NCBI RefSeq assembly: GCF_030814015.1
Contig: NZ_JAUSUL010000004.1
Location: forward strand, 62,001 to 126,000
DNA from: Amorphus orientalis
GTDB lineage: Bacteria; Pseudomonadota; Alphaproteobacteria; Rhizobiales; Amorphaceae
Direction: 5' to 3'
DNA: 64,000 nucleotides
The translations under genes and the position numbers were made by a program. Of the stretch, positions 7,061 through 16,111 are shown piece after piece. The stretch's first letter is position 1. Each line of letters opens with the position of its first letter. The notes beneath the pieces were generated by a model that had not been told where the DNA came from, made no database searches, and saw only the letters and a list, made by a program, of their open reading frames with translations.

Positions 7061-7924
7061 TCACGCCGCGGTAGCGGGCACGCTGCCGGCGACCAGTTCC
7101 ATCCCCTGCCTGGCGACCAGCGCGCCGGGATGGCGCGAGCGCGCCTTCTCCAGGATCCGGTCGAGGTCGTCGTCGGTGCGGCGCGGATCGTGGTGGAAGA
7201 TCACCGGGTGGGCGACGCCGGCCTTGTCGGCGAGCGCCACGCCCTTCTGCCATGTCGAATGCCCCCACCCGACATAGTTCTCGTATTCCTCGTCGGTGTA
7301 GGTGGAATCGTAGATCATGATGTCGGCGCCCTCGACGAACTTGGCGACCGCCGCGTCGATGGCCGGATCGCCGTGCTCGTGGTCGGTGATGACGGCGAGC
7401 ACCCCGCCGCCCCACTCGATCCGGTAGCCGGTCGCCCCGCCGGGATGGTTGAGCGCGATGGTCTTCACCGTCAGCCCGGCGCGCAGGCCCACGGACTCGC
7501 CGGCGAAGAAGCGGCGGAACTGGCAGCCCCTGAGCGCCGAGGTCGGAACCGGGAAAAGCGGCGGCGACATCAGCCGGCCCAGCATCTCCTCGAGCGACCC
7601 GTCCCGGGGCACGTGCCCGCCCCACACCCGCACGTCGAATTCCGCGCTGTAGGCCGGGCAGAAGAACGGCAGGCCGCAGATATGGTCCAGATGGGTGTGG
7701 GTGAACAACAGATCGCTCGGCGCCACCGGCCGCTTGGTCATGTCGATGCCGAGCTGGCGCGCGCCGGACCCGCAATCGATCAGCACCAGATGCGGCCCCG
7801 CCTGGACCTCCAGGCACGTCGTCTCGCCGCCATAGCGCAGGGTGTGGGCGCCCGGCGTCGGGATCGTCCCGCGTGCACCCCAGATTTTCACACGAAGCGC
7901 CGTGTTCGGGTCTGCCGTCGTCAT
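7061..7924 (-). CDS. MBL-fold metallo-hydrolase, possible cyclic-nucleotide phosphodiesterase
   Basis: This 287-residue protein has the metallo-beta-lactamase fold: a WGARGTIPTPG start, LIDCGSGAR, the zinc motif HTHLDHICG (His76 to Gly84), then NHPGG, ITDHEH and a late IFHHDP. HxHLDHxxG is also the signature of class II cyclic-nucleotide phosphodiesterases, though the rest of that signature is not matched. It is the last gene of a coupled operon (ATGA overlap with the cNMP-binding gene), which makes a nucleotide-related substrate a fair guess but no more. MBL enzymes of the COG1235 kind with other phosphoester substrates are equally possible. Confidence 0.82.
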   Translation of the reverse strand: MTTADPNTALRVKIWGARGTIPTPGAHTLRYGGETTCLEVQAGPHLVLIDCGSGARQLGIDMTKRPVAPSDLLFTHTHLDHICGLPFFCPAYSAEFDVRVWGGHVPRDGSLEEMLGRLMSPPLFPVPTSALRGCQFRRFFAGESVGLRAGLTVKTIALNHPGGATGYRIEWGGGVLAVITDHEHGDPAIDAAVAKFVEGADIMIYDSTYTDEEYENYVGWGHSTWQKGVALADKAGVAHPVIFHHDPRRTDDDLDRILEKARSRHPGALVARQGMELVAGSVPATAA

Positions 7925-8385
7925 TCCGCCGATCCAGTCGACCCGGCCCGCAGCCGGCCGACCTCGCGAGTGGTCCGTTCCAGCCGATGCGCCAGCACGC
8001 GCATCACCTCAATAGCCATATCTGGGAAATTCTTGAGCAGCTTCAAGAAATTGTCCTTGGCGACGGCGAGCGCGAGCACCTCGCTGGTGGCGACCACGCT
8101 GGCGGTGCGCGGCACGTCGATCAGGATGGCGATCTCGCCGACCACGTCGTTCTGCTTGACGGTCGCCACCGTCTCCCGGCCGCCGTTGGTGCCGATCTGG
8201 ATGTCCGCCTCGCCGCCCAGGATGATGTAGGCGACGTCGCCCCGCTCGCCCTGCTCGCACAGCGTCTCGCCGGGCCGGAAGCTGACACGTTCGCTGATGA
8301 AGGCCAGGAGCCGCAGCTTCGCGTCGTCGACGCCGCGAAACAGGGGCACCTTCTTCAGAGCCTCAACCTCGTTGTCCAGGCTCAC
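7921..8385 (-). CDS. cyclic nucleotide-binding domain protein
   Basis: A 154-residue stand-alone cNMP-binding domain: PGETLCEQGERGDVAYIIL, then the phosphate-binding cassette GEIAILIDVPRTASV at 83-97 with both the glutamate and the arginine that contact the cyclic phosphate. A short C-terminal helix (LAHRLERTTREVGRL) follows, and there is no helix-turn-helix, so it is not a CRP-type transcription factor. The GTG start overlaps the ABC gene stop (GTGA) and its stop overlaps the MBL start (ATGA), so the three are made together. It may tie the operon's membrane protein to cAMP or cGMP level; this is inference. Confidence 0.87.
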   Translation of the reverse strand: MSLDNEVEALKKVPLFRGVDDAKLRLLAFISERVSFRPGETLCEQGERGDVAYIILGGEADIQIGTNGGRETVATVKQNDVVGEIAILIDVPRTASVVATSEVLALAVAKDNFLKLLKNFPDMAIEVMRVLAHRLERTTREVGRLRAGSTGSAE

Positions 8386-11060
8386 GACGTCTCCTCCTTG
8401 GCTTCCTCGGCTTCGGCAGCGGCTTCGTTTCCGGCATCGGGCTCGGTGTCGCCATCGTCGTCGTCATCGTCATCGTCCGACATCGAGCTTCGCACGCTAG
8501 CGTACTCCCCGTCCGCCACCAAGCGTCCGTCTTTGAGGACGAGGACCCGGTCGAACCGGCGCGCCACCTGCTGCGATCCCGTCCCGACAAGAAGCATCCC
8601 TTCGCCCACCACACTGCGAACTTCGTCGGCGAGCCGAGGTTCCTCGTCGATCGTGCCGTCGAGCATGAGGATCTTCGGACGCTTGATGAGGGCGCGGACG
8701 AGACCGACCCGCCGGCGCTGGACCGGAGAGAGCCGCGAGCCGCCGACGCCGACCTGATAGTTGAGGCCGGCCCGGGCGATCGGGTCGCGCGCCTGCAGCT
8801 CCGTCAGCGTGTCGCGGATGAAGCCCTCGATCCGCTCGCGCGCCCCGCGGCGGTCGACCCGCGGCTTGCCGAACAGGATGTTCTCCTCGACCGTCAGCGG
8901 ATCGATGTAGCGCTCCTCGTCGAAGATCGTGTAGCGGCCGTCGAGCTTGGCCAGCCGTTCGCACACCGTTTGCCGGCCCTTCACGAACCGCGCGGCCTGA
9001 TCCTCGCCGATCTCGGTCAGTCGGTGGCGGGCCGGTATCAGGCGGAACGCCAGCCCGACGAGTTCGGCGCTCTGGTCGGCCGACAGCGCCGACACCCCGC
9101 CGTTGTGGAACGCCCGCACATAGGGCTCGAACGCGGGCAGCTGGTCGCTCGACAGGAGGCTGAAATCCCCCATCAGGCTGTCGTCGACCGCCATCTCCGA
9201 AAACAGCTCGATCATCGTCTCGGCGACCTTGGCGCCGATCTCGACGAGATCGTCGTGGACGTCGGCCTCCGTCAGGGCGGCGATGACGTCGGGGTCGTGC
9301 GCCGCCGCCTCGATCGGTTCCGCCGGATCGGTCGGCAGGGCGAACATCACGTTCTCCGCCAGCGTCCCGCTGGGATTGAACGCATCGATCCGCCACAGCT
9401 CGACCAGATCCTGCAGCTTCTCGTCGGAGCGGATGCGCTCGCGCACCGCCTTGCGGGCTTCCAGGACCCGATCGGCCAGATCCGGGACCTCGTTCGGGTC
9501 GACATTCGACTGCAGCCCCATCCGGACCAGATCGTTGCCGAGACCGGTGCGCTCGAACAGATCCAGCACGTGCTGATCCAGATCGCCGACGTCCTCCACC
9601 CCGGCTTCGGTCAGGTCCACCCACGGCGCGTCGAAGTCGTACTTGCTGTTGCCGGTCAAGCCGGCTTCTGAGATGCGGAACTTGTGCTCGTCGTCGTCGA
9701 CCTCGGCATCGCCGATCGGCCGGTGACGCAGCGAATAGATGACGTTGCCGCGGATGGTGTCGTTGAACATGTAGGGCGCGGCGCCGACATAGCCGATCTC
9801 GCGTCCGAGCACGGATTCCGGCAGATCCGAGAGGTCCCGGCCGCCGATCTCGACGCGGCCGCTCTGCGGGTCCATCAGCCCGGCCGCCAGCAGGAGCACT
9901 TCCGTCCGTCCGCTCGACCCGGTCCCGAACACGGCGACCTGGCCCTCGATGGTGGCATCGAAATCGGCCACCTCCTGACCGCTGCCGAACACCGCGGACA
10001 CGTTGGAGAACGCGATGGCGCCGTCCAGCTTCACGTCCGGCTCGCCGTCCGCCTCCAGCCGTCCCGCCGGGTACATGTTCGGCGGATCGAAGTTCTCCAC
10101 CACCGTCTCGTACTTCACGTTCATGTTCGACAGGTTCTGGTAGTAGGTGATCAGTTCCTTCCAGGGCCCGGCGAGATCCTTGTAAGCCGCAAGCACCGCG
10201 ACCAGCGCGCCGAACGACAGATCGCCGATGATAACCAGATATCCGCCGACCGAGTAGAAGAAAAACGGCGGGAGCTGATTCATGAAGTTGTTGATGAACT
10301 TGATCATGTACTTCCGCTTGTAGATCTCCAAGCGGATGCGATAGTTCGTCAGCAACTTGTCGGTGATGTCGGCAAGGTGCCACTGGGCGGTGTCGTTGGC
10401 GTGGATCTCGGTGACGCCGGCGACGCTCTCGCCGACCTTGTCGGAGATCTTGCGAACGTTCTTCACCCGTTCGCGCACCAGAATGACGACCTTCTGCTGC
10501 AGCTTCGGGATGATGTAGCCCTGGACCGGGTAAAGCAGCACCGCGGCCGCACCGAGGAGCGGGTCCTGGGCGAAGATGAAGACGATGTAGACGATCAGCG
10601 TGCCGCCCTGGAAGGCGGGCGTGGCGATGGCGTCACCGATGAAGACGCCGAGATCCTCCACCTCCGCGATCATCATGGAGATCAGCTCGCCGGCGCTCAC
10701 CCCGCGGAACTGGGGCAGCCGGAAGCGCAGGATCTGGTTGTAGAGCTTGTAGCGCAGCCGGCGCAGCATCCGCTCGCCGACGATGCCCTTGTAGACGTTG
10801 AGGACGAACTTGACGACGTTGTTGAGAACGACCAGCCCGAGGAAGATCCCGCACAGCGCCATCAGATAGGGGATCTGGTCGAGCTGGTAGCCGGCGATGG
10901 TGCGGGGAAAATCGGAGCCGTCGATCGCGTCGTTGACGATCCACTTGGGCAACTCCAGCGTCATGTACAGGATCGGGAACGAGACGACCGTGATCGCCAG
11001 GATCGTCAGCTGCTGACGCTTGCTGTACGCCCAAATGAAACCGAACAGGCTCTTCTGCAT
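8382..11060 (-). CDS. ABC-transporter-like protein with degenerate nucleotide-binding domain
   Basis: This 892-residue protein has an ABC exporter-type membrane domain (about 1-330, helices near 18-36, 64-85, 150-180 and 260-295) and a C-terminal ABC domain. The catalytic motifs are eroded: Walker A is GTGSSGRT at 379-386 (lysine to arginine), the signature is RLSPVQRRR near 776-784 in place of LSGGQ, Walker B is ILMLDG with glycine where the catalytic glutamate belongs, and the H-loop reads GTGS. About 300 residues separate the Q-loop region from the signature and contain two further Q-loop-like segments (near 561-574 and 717-731). The tail is aspartate-rich (862-869). It is probably a membrane scaffold or a slow or dead ATPase; substrate unknown. 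Confidence 0.8.
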   Translation of the reverse strand: MQKSLFGFIWAYSKRQQLTILAITVVSFPILYMTLELPKWIVNDAIDGSDFPRTIAGYQLDQIPYLMALCGIFLGLVVLNNVVKFVLNVYKGIVGERMLRRLRYKLYNQILRFRLPQFRGVSAGELISMMIAEVEDLGVFIGDAIATPAFQGGTLIVYIVFIFAQDPLLGAAAVLLYPVQGYIIPKLQQKVVILVRERVKNVRKISDKVGESVAGVTEIHANDTAQWHLADITDKLLTNYRIRLEIYKRKYMIKFINNFMNQLPPFFFYSVGGYLVIIGDLSFGALVAVLAAYKDLAGPWKELITYYQNLSNMNVKYETVVENFDPPNMYPAGRLEADGEPDVKLDGAIAFSNVSAVFGSGQEVADFDATIEGQVAVFGTGSSGRTEVLLLAAGLMDPQSGRVEIGGRDLSDLPESVLGREIGYVGAAPYMFNDTIRGNVIYSLRHRPIGDAEVDDDEHKFRISEAGLTGNSKYDFDAPWVDLTEAGVEDVGDLDQHVLDLFERTGLGNDLVRMGLQSNVDPNEVPDLADRVLEARKAVRERIRSDEKLQDLVELWRIDAFNPSGTLAENVMFALPTDPAEPIEAAAHDPDVIAALTEADVHDDLVEIGAKVAETMIELFSEMAVDDSLMGDFSLLSSDQLPAFEPYVRAFHNGGVSALSADQSAELVGLAFRLIPARHRLTEIGEDQAARFVKGRQTVCERLAKLDGRYTIFDEERYIDPLTVEENILFGKPRVDRRGARERIEGFIRDTLTELQARDPIARAGLNYQVGVGGSRLSPVQRRRVGLVRALIKRPKILMLDGTIDEEPRLADEVRSVVGEGMLLVGTGSQQVARRFDRVLVLKDGRLVADGEYASVRSSMSDDDDDDDDGDTEPDAGNEAAAEAEEAKEETS

Positions 11061-11349
11061 TCATCAGCCCCTGGCCGCCGGCATGCGCCCGGCGTGGAAA
11101 GTGTGCGCGGCCCGACGCGCACCCGCAACCCATATCGCGAAAGCCCCGCCAGCGCATATCCCGCCTTTGCCGGGCGCTCAAGCGCTCCGTGCCGCTGGAC
11201 GCAGCATTCCATTCCGGATTAGGGTTCAGCGCGGAAGACCTTCGATTTCGGCGACACGCCCCTTATCAAACCCGACCGCTTTTCGAGCCGCAACCGCAAT
11301 TGAGCCGCGTCGGCGCAGACCCCTCCTGTATCGAACCAGGCAGCACTGG

Positions 11350-12564
11350 ATGCGCACCCAGCAACCGAAGATTTTGATCTACAGCCACGATTCCTTCGGG
11401 CTGGGGCATCTGCGCCGCTGCCGGACGATCGCGCATTCGCTCGTGGGCACGTTCGACGATCTGTCCGTGATCATCCTGTCTGGATCGCCGATCATCGGGT
11501 CGTTCGATTTTCGCAGCCGCGTCGACTTCGTCCGCGTGCCCGGCGTCATCAAGCTCCGAAACGGCGAATACAGCGCCCATTCGCTGCCGCTGGGCATCGA
11601 GGAGATGCTGGAGCTGCGCGCGTCCATCATCGAGCACACGGCCGACGTGTTCGATCCCCAGGTCTTCATCGTCGACAAGGAACCGCTCGGCCTGCGCGGC
11701 GAGGTCCGCTCGACCCTGGAGCGGCTCGGCAAGCGCGGAACGCGGCTGGTCCTCGGCCTGCGTGACGTGATGGACGACCCGGACGTCCTCAAGGAAGAAT
11801 GGGAGCGCAAGGGCGCCCAGGAGGCGCTCGACCATCTCTATGACGACGTCTGGGTCTACGGACGTCAGGAGATCCACGACCCGCTGGCGGGGATCGGGGT
11901 GAGCGACCGGGTTCACGACAAGGCGCTGTTCACCGGCTATCTCCGCCGCGAGGCGCCCGCGCTCACCGCCCAGACGCCGCGCTCCCCGTTCGGCGAAGAG
12001 CCCTACATCCTGGTCACGCCGGGCGGCGGCGGCGACGGCGTCGAACTGGTGGACTGGGTGCTGCGGGCCTATGAAGCCCATTCCCGCCCGCTCTTTCCCG
12101 CGATCATCGTGCTCGGCCCGTTCATGGGCACCGATCATCAGGAAGACTTCGTGGAGCGCTCGCAGCACCTGCGCGACGTCCACGTCATCCGCTTCACGCC
12201 CACCATCGAGAACCTGATGGACGACGCGATCGCGATCGTCGGCATGGGCGGCTACAACACCTTCTGCGAGATCCTCTCCTTCGACAAGCCGACGCTTCTG
12301 GTGCCGCGCATCGAGCCGCGCCGCGAGCAGGCGATCCGGGCGAGCAAGGCGGAGGCGGCCGGACTGGTCAGCGTCCTGCCGATCGAGCACTATCCCAAGG
12401 TCGAGCCGATGGTCGAACAGCTCGCCCGCCTGCCGCTCCAGAACCGGCCGTCGGTAGCCAGGCTGGACGGCCTCCTCGGCGGGCTCGACGTCATCGGTAA
12501 CCGCGTCTCGGAGTTTTTCGCGGAAAGCGAAGCGCTTCCGGCCCGCGCGGCGGCCGGCCAGTAG
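11350..12564 (+). CDS. MurG-like glycosyltransferase (COG4671 type)
   Basis: This 404-residue protein begins KILIYSHDSFGLGHLRRCR, the nucleotide-sugar glycosyltransferase start with the GHLRR loop, and has a C-terminal GT-B half with TPGGGGDGVELV and VGMGGYNTFCEIL, the sugar-nucleotide binding loop. The ATG at 11350 is chosen because family similarity begins there. It heads a five-gene plus-strand run, 7 bases before the next glycosyltransferase. The donor and acceptor sugars cannot be read. It diverges from the ABC operon across 289 bases, in which I see no clear regulatory site. Confidence 0.85.
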   Translation: MRTQQPKILIYSHDSFGLGHLRRCRTIAHSLVGTFDDLSVIILSGSPIIGSFDFRSRVDFVRVPGVIKLRNGEYSAHSLPLGIEEMLELRASIIEHTADVFDPQVFIVDKEPLGLRGEVRSTLERLGKRGTRLVLGLRDVMDDPDVLKEEWERKGAQEALDHLYDDVWVYGRQEIHDPLAGIGVSDRVHDKALFTGYLRREAPALTAQTPRSPFGEEPYILVTPGGGGDGVELVDWVLRAYEAHSRPLFPAIIVLGPFMGTDHQEDFVERSQHLRDVHVIRFTPTIENLMDDAIAIVGMGGYNTFCEILSFDKPTLLVPRIEPRREQAIRASKAEAAGLVSVLPIEHYPKVEPMVEQLARLPLQNRPSVARLDGLLGGLDVIGNRVSEFFAESEALPARAAAGQ

Positions 12565-12571
12565 GAGCGTC

Positions 12572-13804
12572 ATGGGACGGGTTGCCATCGTCGTCAAAGG
12601 GTATCCGCGGCTGTCGGAGACCTTCATCGCCCAGGAGATTCTCGGGCTGGAGCAGCGCGGCATCGAAGCCCTCATCGTGTCGCTGCGCCATCCGACGGAT
12701 CCGGCTCGCCACGACCTGCACGACCAGATCGCCGCCGACATCCTCTACCTGCCGGAATATCTGAAGGACAATCCGGCCCGGGTCCGGGCCGGCCGGCGGC
12801 ATGCGGAGACGCTTGAGGGCTATTCCGACGCCCGCCGCGCCTTCGAGGCGGACCTGGCCCGCGACCGGTCCAACAGCCGCTATCGCCGCTTCGGACAGGC
12901 CTGCGTGCTCGCCAACGAACTGCCGGCCGACGTCACCCACCTCCACGTCCACTACCTGCACACTCCGGCCTCCGTGGTGCGCTACACGGCGCTGATGACC
13001 GGGATGGACTGGTCCTTCTCCGCCCACGCCAAGGACATCTGGACCACCCCGGAATGGGAGCTGCGCGAAAAGCTGGCGGAGGCCGACTGGGGCGTCACCT
13101 GCACGGCCGTCAACACCGACTATCTCAAGCGTCTGTCCAGCCGGCCCGACAGCGTCGAGCTCGTCTATCACGGCCTGCAGCTCGACCGGTTCCCCGCCGT
13201 GCCGTCGCGCACGCCGAGGGATGGGCGCACCGGGGAGCCCGTCCGCATCCTCTCGGTCTGCCGGGCCGTGGAGAAGAAGGGCCTGGACCAGCTGATCCGG
13301 GCGCTTGCGAAACTGCCGCGCGACATGAACTGGCGCTTCGAGCACATCGGCGCCGGACCGCTCACCGGGAAGCTCCAGGCCCTCGCCGACCGGCTCGGAA
13401 TCGGCGCGCGGGTCGCCTTCCTCGGCGCCAAGTCCCGCGACGACGTGATCGCTGCCTACAAGGCCGCCGATCTGTTCGTGCTGAACAGCCGGATCGCGAA
13501 GTCCGGCGATCGGGACGGCCTCCCGAACGTGCTGATGGAGGCCGCCTCCACCGGGCTCGCGCTCCTGGCGACCGACGTCTCCGCGATCCCGGAACTGGTG
13601 CGCGACGGCGAGACCGGCCTGCTGGTGCCGCCGGAGGACGAGGCCGCCCTCAATACCGCCCTTGATCGCCTGATCTCCGATCCTCAGCTGCGCAAGCGTC
13701 TGGGCACGGCCGCCGCCGCCGATGTCCGGAAGCGCTTCTCCAGCGAGCCCGGCTTCGATCATCTGGCCGCCCGGCTCGGCGGCCGCGATCGGAAGGCGGC
13801 ATGA
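12572..13804 (+). CDS. GT4-family glycosyltransferase, WcaL-like
   Basis: A 410-residue GT-B glycosyltransferase: KGYPRLSETFIAQEIL at the N-terminus is typical of colanic-acid type (WcaL/AmsK-like) enzymes, SVCRAVEKKGLDQLIRAL opens the C-terminal domain, and DGLPNVLMEAASTGLALLATDV with ELVRDGETGLLVPP is the donor-binding region containing the EX7E-type glutamates. It sits second in the glycan operon. Its TGA stop overlaps an ATG that opens a 15-codon mini-frame leading to the next gene. Confidence 0.88.
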   Translation: MGRVAIVVKGYPRLSETFIAQEILGLEQRGIEALIVSLRHPTDPARHDLHDQIAADILYLPEYLKDNPARVRAGRRHAETLEGYSDARRAFEADLARDRSNSRYRRFGQACVLANELPADVTHLHVHYLHTPASVVRYTALMTGMDWSFSAHAKDIWTTPEWELREKLAEADWGVTCTAVNTDYLKRLSSRPDSVELVYHGLQLDRFPAVPSRTPRDGRTGEPVRILSVCRAVEKKGLDQLIRALAKLPRDMNWRFEHIGAGPLTGKLQALADRLGIGARVAFLGAKSRDDVIAAYKAADLFVLNSRIAKSGDRDGLPNVLMEAASTGLALLATDVSAIPELVRDGETGLLVPPEDEAALNTALDRLISDPQLRKRLGTAAAADVRKRFSSEPGFDHLAARLGGRDRKAA

Positions 13805-13844
13805 CCCCGAAGCCGGGAGCCGCTGGCCCGACGGCCCGGGTTCG

Positions 13845-14960
13845 ATGACGACCGCCCTCTACTGTCCGATGAAGCCGCCGGATCATCCCGTCGCGTCGGG
13901 CGACCGGGAGATCGGACGCCTCGTCCTGCGCCTGCTGGAGGACCTCGGCGAAGCGCCGGTCCTCGCCTCCCGCCTCTCCACCTGGCAGGGATCGCCGGAC
14001 CCGGACCGGTTCGCCGAGCTGGAGCGGGCCTCGGCTGCGGAAGCGGACCGGCTGATCGACGCCTGGCACTCGTCGGAGGATCGGCCCGACGCCTGGGTCA
14101 CCTACCATCTCTATCACAAGGCGCCGGACCATCTCGGTCCCCGGGTCGCCGACGCCCTCGGGCTCGCCTACGTCGTGATCGAGGCGAGCCGGGCAAAGAA
14201 GCGTGCCGAAGGCCCCTGGGCCGAGGGGTTCCGGGCCGCCGACCGCGCGCTGGCCGAAGCCGACGCGGTCTGCGCCATGCACGAGACCGACCGCGCGGGA
14301 CTGGCCGAAATCGTGCCCGCCGACCGGCTCACCACGCTGGCGCCCTTCATCGACACCACCCCGTTCGCGGCGATCGAGCGTGGCCCAAGGCCTCCGGACG
14401 CCCCGGTGCGGCTGCTCGCGGTCGGCATGATGCGGCACGGCAACAAGGAGGCATGCTACCGGGTCCTGGCCGACGCCGTCCGGCAGCTCGATGGCGGGAA
14501 CTGGCACCTTTTCATCGCCGGCGACGGCGAGGCCGCCGACGACCTCAGGCCGCTGTTCGATGCCGAGCGGACCACCTTCCTCGGCCGGCTTGACCGTCCG
14601 GAGCTCATCGCCGCCTACTGCGACGCCGACATCTTCGTCTGGCCCGCCGTGAACGAGCCGTTCGGCCTGGTTTTCCTGGAGGCTCAGGCCGCCGGACTGC
14701 CGGTGGTGGGCGGGCGAAGCCGCGGGGTTCCGGAGATCGTCCGGGACGGCGAAACCGGCCTGCTGACCGATTCGACCGACGCCACCGCCTTCGCCCGGGC
14801 GATCACGAGCCTGATGGCCGATCCGGACCGGCGCGCCCGCTTCGCCGATGCGGCCCGCACCCATGCCATCACCCGTCACGACATTGCCCGGGCCCGGGCG
14901 GACCTCGGGGCGGTCCTGAAGGCGGCCCGGGCACGACGGGCGGCGAAGGGGACCGGATGA
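13845..14960 (+). CDS. GT4-family glycosyltransferase
   Basis: This 371-residue protein starts MTTALYCPMKPPDHPVASGD, a form seen in GT4 enzymes that open with a CPxKPPxHP loop. The C-terminal domain has LLAVGMMRHGNKEACY, FIAGDGEAADDL, and NEPFGLVFLEAQAAGLPVVG with GVPEIVRDGETGLL. The ATG at 13845 overlaps the stop of a 15-codon frame that itself starts on the previous gene's stop (ATGA at both ends), so coupling could pass through that mini-frame. It is third in the operon and its end overlaps the fourth gene (ATGA at 14957). Confidence 0.87.
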   Translation: MTTALYCPMKPPDHPVASGDREIGRLVLRLLEDLGEAPVLASRLSTWQGSPDPDRFAELERASAAEADRLIDAWHSSEDRPDAWVTYHLYHKAPDHLGPRVADALGLAYVVIEASRAKKRAEGPWAEGFRAADRALAEADAVCAMHETDRAGLAEIVPADRLTTLAPFIDTTPFAAIERGPRPPDAPVRLLAVGMMRHGNKEACYRVLADAVRQLDGGNWHLFIAGDGEAADDLRPLFDAERTTFLGRLDRPELIAAYCDADIFVWPAVNEPFGLVFLEAQAAGLPVVGGRSRGVPEIVRDGETGLLTDSTDATAFARAITSLMADPDRRARFADAARTHAITRHDIARARADLGAVLKAARARRAAKGTG

Positions 14961-16111
14961 GGGCGCTGATCCACGTCCAGCATCTGCTCGGGTCGGGCCA
15001 CGCGGTCCGGGCGGTGGCGATCGCCCGGGCGCTGGCGGACCGGGGCGCCGATGTCCTTCTGGTCACCGGCAACACGCTGCCCGCGACCCTCGACACCGGC
15101 GGCCTGACCGTCGCCGAGCTGCCGCCGGTCCGGGCCGCCGATGCCAGCTTCCGGGATCTGGTGACGCCCGACGGGGCGGCCGCCGACGATGCGGTCTGGT
15201 CGGAGCGGCTCGACCGGCTTCTCGACCTCGTCTCGCAGCACACTCCGGACGTACTCCTGACGGAAACCTTCCCGTTCGGCCGGCGTCCGTTCGCCCGCGA
15301 ACTCCTGCCCGCCATCGACCGGGTGCACGAACGCAATGCGCGCGCGATCGCGGCGGTGTCCTTGCGCGATATTCTCGTGCGCAAGACGGACATCGAGAAG
15401 GAGCGGCGGATGGCGGACCTCGCCCGCCGCAACTACGATCTGGTGCTGGTCCACGCCGATCCCGACCTGGTGCGGCTGGACGACTCCTTTCCCTTTGCGG
15501 CGGAGATTTCCGACCTGATCCGTTACACCGGCTACGTCTACACCCCCTCCGACCGGTCTCCTCCGCAGGGGGACGGTGACGGCGAGGTGATCGTCGCCTG
15601 CGGCGGCGGCGCGGTCGGTGCGCGCCTGCTTGACGCGGCGGTGCGTGCCCGCGCTTTATCCGCGCGCGCGCAGGGGCGATGGCGCGTCTTGGCCAGTGCC
15701 GGCCACGGGGCCAACAAGCTCACCGAGCTGCAGGCGGCCGCCTGCGCCGGCACGATCGTGGAGCCCAACCGGAACGACTACCCCGGCCTTCTGAAGCGGG
15801 CGGCTGCATCGGTCAGCCAGGCCGGCTACAACACCGTGCTCGACGTGCTGGCCGCGGGCTGCCCGGCCGTGCTGGTCCCGTTCGCCGACGGCAACGAGAC
15901 CGAACAGACCCAGCGCGCCGACATACTGGCCGCGCGCGGCGTGGCGGAGGTTCTGCCGGAGACGGACGTCACGCCGGAGAGCCTGGCCGCAGCCGTGGAC
16001 AGCGCCCTCGCCCGCCCCACGCGCGACACAACAATCGGTATCGATGGCGCCCGCCGGAGCGCCGAGATCCTCGCCGACGCGGTTCGGCACAAGAAAGGCC
16101 GTCCGACATGA
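14957..16111 (+). CDS. MurG-like glycosyltransferase (second COG4671-type paralogue)
   Basis: This 384-residue protein opens RALIHVQHLLGSGHAVRAVA, a GSGH nucleotide-sugar loop like that of the first gene of the operon, and carries a VACGGGAVGARLLD loop and SQAGYNTVLDVLAAGCPAVL in the C-terminal donor-binding half. The two COG4671-type enzymes at 11350 and 14957 bracket the two GT4 enzymes. It overlaps its neighbours on both sides by ATGA junctions. Specificity unknown; addition of successive sugars to one glycan is the simplest reading. Confidence 0.84.
   Translation: MRALIHVQHLLGSGHAVRAVAIARALADRGADVLLVTGNTLPATLDTGGLTVAELPPVRAADASFRDLVTPDGAAADDAVWSERLDRLLDLVSQHTPDVLLTETFPFGRRPFARELLPAIDRVHERNARAIAAVSLRDILVRKTDIEKERRMADLARRNYDLVLVHADPDLVRLDDSFPFAAEISDLIRYTGYVYTPSDRSPPQGDGDGEVIVACGGGAVGARLLDAAVRARALSARAQGRWRVLASAGHGANKLTELQAAACAGTIVEPNRNDYPGLLKRAAASVSQAGYNTVLDVLAAGCPAVLVPFADGNETEQTQRADILAARGVAEVLPETDVTPESLAAAVDSALARPTRDTTIGIDGARRSAEILADAVRHKKGRPT

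Noticed and set aside
13722-13844. Upstream extension of the third glycosyltransferase
   Set aside because: These codons lie inside the preceding glycosyltransferase gene and do not look like family sequence.
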